Shown here: positions 38,568 through 38,694 of the stretch, in pieces
Layout: the number at the start of each line of letters is the position of its first letter
How positions within the stretch are numbered: the stretch's first letter is position 1
Assembly (NCBI GenBank): GCA_023451735.1
Contig: JAEXYH010000070.1
Span: 1 to 38,694, forward strand
Origin: Pseudomonadota bacterium
GTDB taxonomy: Bacteria > Pseudomonadota > Alphaproteobacteria > Rhizobiales > Rhizobiaceae
Length of the DNA: 38,694 nt
Reading direction: 5' to 3'
Translations under genes and position numbers: made by a program
The notes under the pieces: generated by a model
The model's input: only the letters and a program-made list of their open reading frames with translations
Database searches by the model: none
What the model was told of the DNA's origin: nothing

Positions 38568-38694
38568 ATGGCAACGCAGAATACCAGGACGTTGGCACGC
38601 CTTATGATGGCGCCCTCCGTCGTCGTTCTTCTGATCTGGATGGCAGTACCGCTCGCAATGACGCTGTACTACTCGTTCCAGAACTACAACCTGC
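38568..38694 (+). CDS. smoF: Polyol ABC transporter permease, 5' part (cut by window)
   Basis: Only the first 42 residues are present, beginning MATQNTRTLARLMMAPSVVV and then LLIWMAVPLAMTLYYSFQNY, the usual first membrane span of a CUT1 (MalF-type) permease. GGGGAGGG lies eight bases before the ATG. It follows the polyol-binding protein gene by 200 bp containing a stem-loop, so it is smoF-like by position. The rest of the gene lies outside the window. Confidence 0.82.
   Translation, partial: MATQNTRTLARLMMAPSVVVLLIWMAVPLAMTLYYSFQNYNL

Overview
The window is a high-GC, densely coded chromosomal segment from an alphaproteobacterium of the Rhizobiaceae (Rhizobium/Agrobacterium type). The evidence is the protein sequences themselves, a class II lysS next to gltX, RirA- and Mur-type metal control sites, and intergenic mosaic palindromes of the kind described in rhizobia. 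No phage, insertion sequence, CRISPR array, tRNA or rRNA was seen. Both ends cut genes: a sugar isomerase/epimerase on the left and a polyol permease on the right.

Layout. (1) 1-4200, minus strand: a ribose/xylose-type sugar ABC operon (leader ORF, double ATPase, permease, binding protein) ending in a TIM-barrel isomerase. (2) 4280-6965: a small conserved gene, a LysR regulator divergent from an aldo/keto reductase, and a small secreted protein. (3) 7178-11191, minus: xylA, xylB and a LacI-type regulator. A TGAGGTACGTA operator lies before the ABC operon, before xylA and before the regulator, so regions 1 and 3 look like one D-xylose regulon. (4) 11341-15029: an EmrAB-like efflux pair divergent from its TetR regulator, with two TetR-type operators between them. 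(5) 15137-16490: a TerC-family membrane protein and a glutathione peroxidase. (6) 16563-19535, minus: a siderophore/Fe(III)-type ABC transporter with an IRO-box-like site. (7) 19788-21557: an SLC13-type transporter with TrkA-C domains. (8) 21683-24868: gltX and lysS, separated by a mosaic repeat. (9) 24997-26142: an uncharacterised membrane-anchored protein with a long low-complexity tail. (10) 26369-29847: sitABCD manganese transporter, whose promoter is flanked by two identical Mur-box-like 17-mers. (11) 29908-31696: a MarR regulator and an MFS transporter sharing GGGTATATACCC operators. (12) 31764-33479: a soluble double-PAS chemoreceptor. (13) 33670-38694: transaldolase, two tandem SorC-family regulators, and the start of a sorbitol/mannitol-type ABC operon.

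The common theme is pentose and polyol uptake feeding the pentose phosphate pathway (xylose isomerase, xylulokinase, transaldolase), together with iron and manganese import and drug efflux. Nearly every transporter sits beside its own regulator, and in most cases the operator can be read directly in the DNA. I see no clearly new defence or mobile system. The least familiar elements are a 30-codon leader ORF coupled to the sugar ATPase, a nearly leaderless MarR gene with its operator on the -10 box, an operator and direct-repeat arrangement between transaldolase and SorC, and the recombined hairpin modules of the mosaic repeats.
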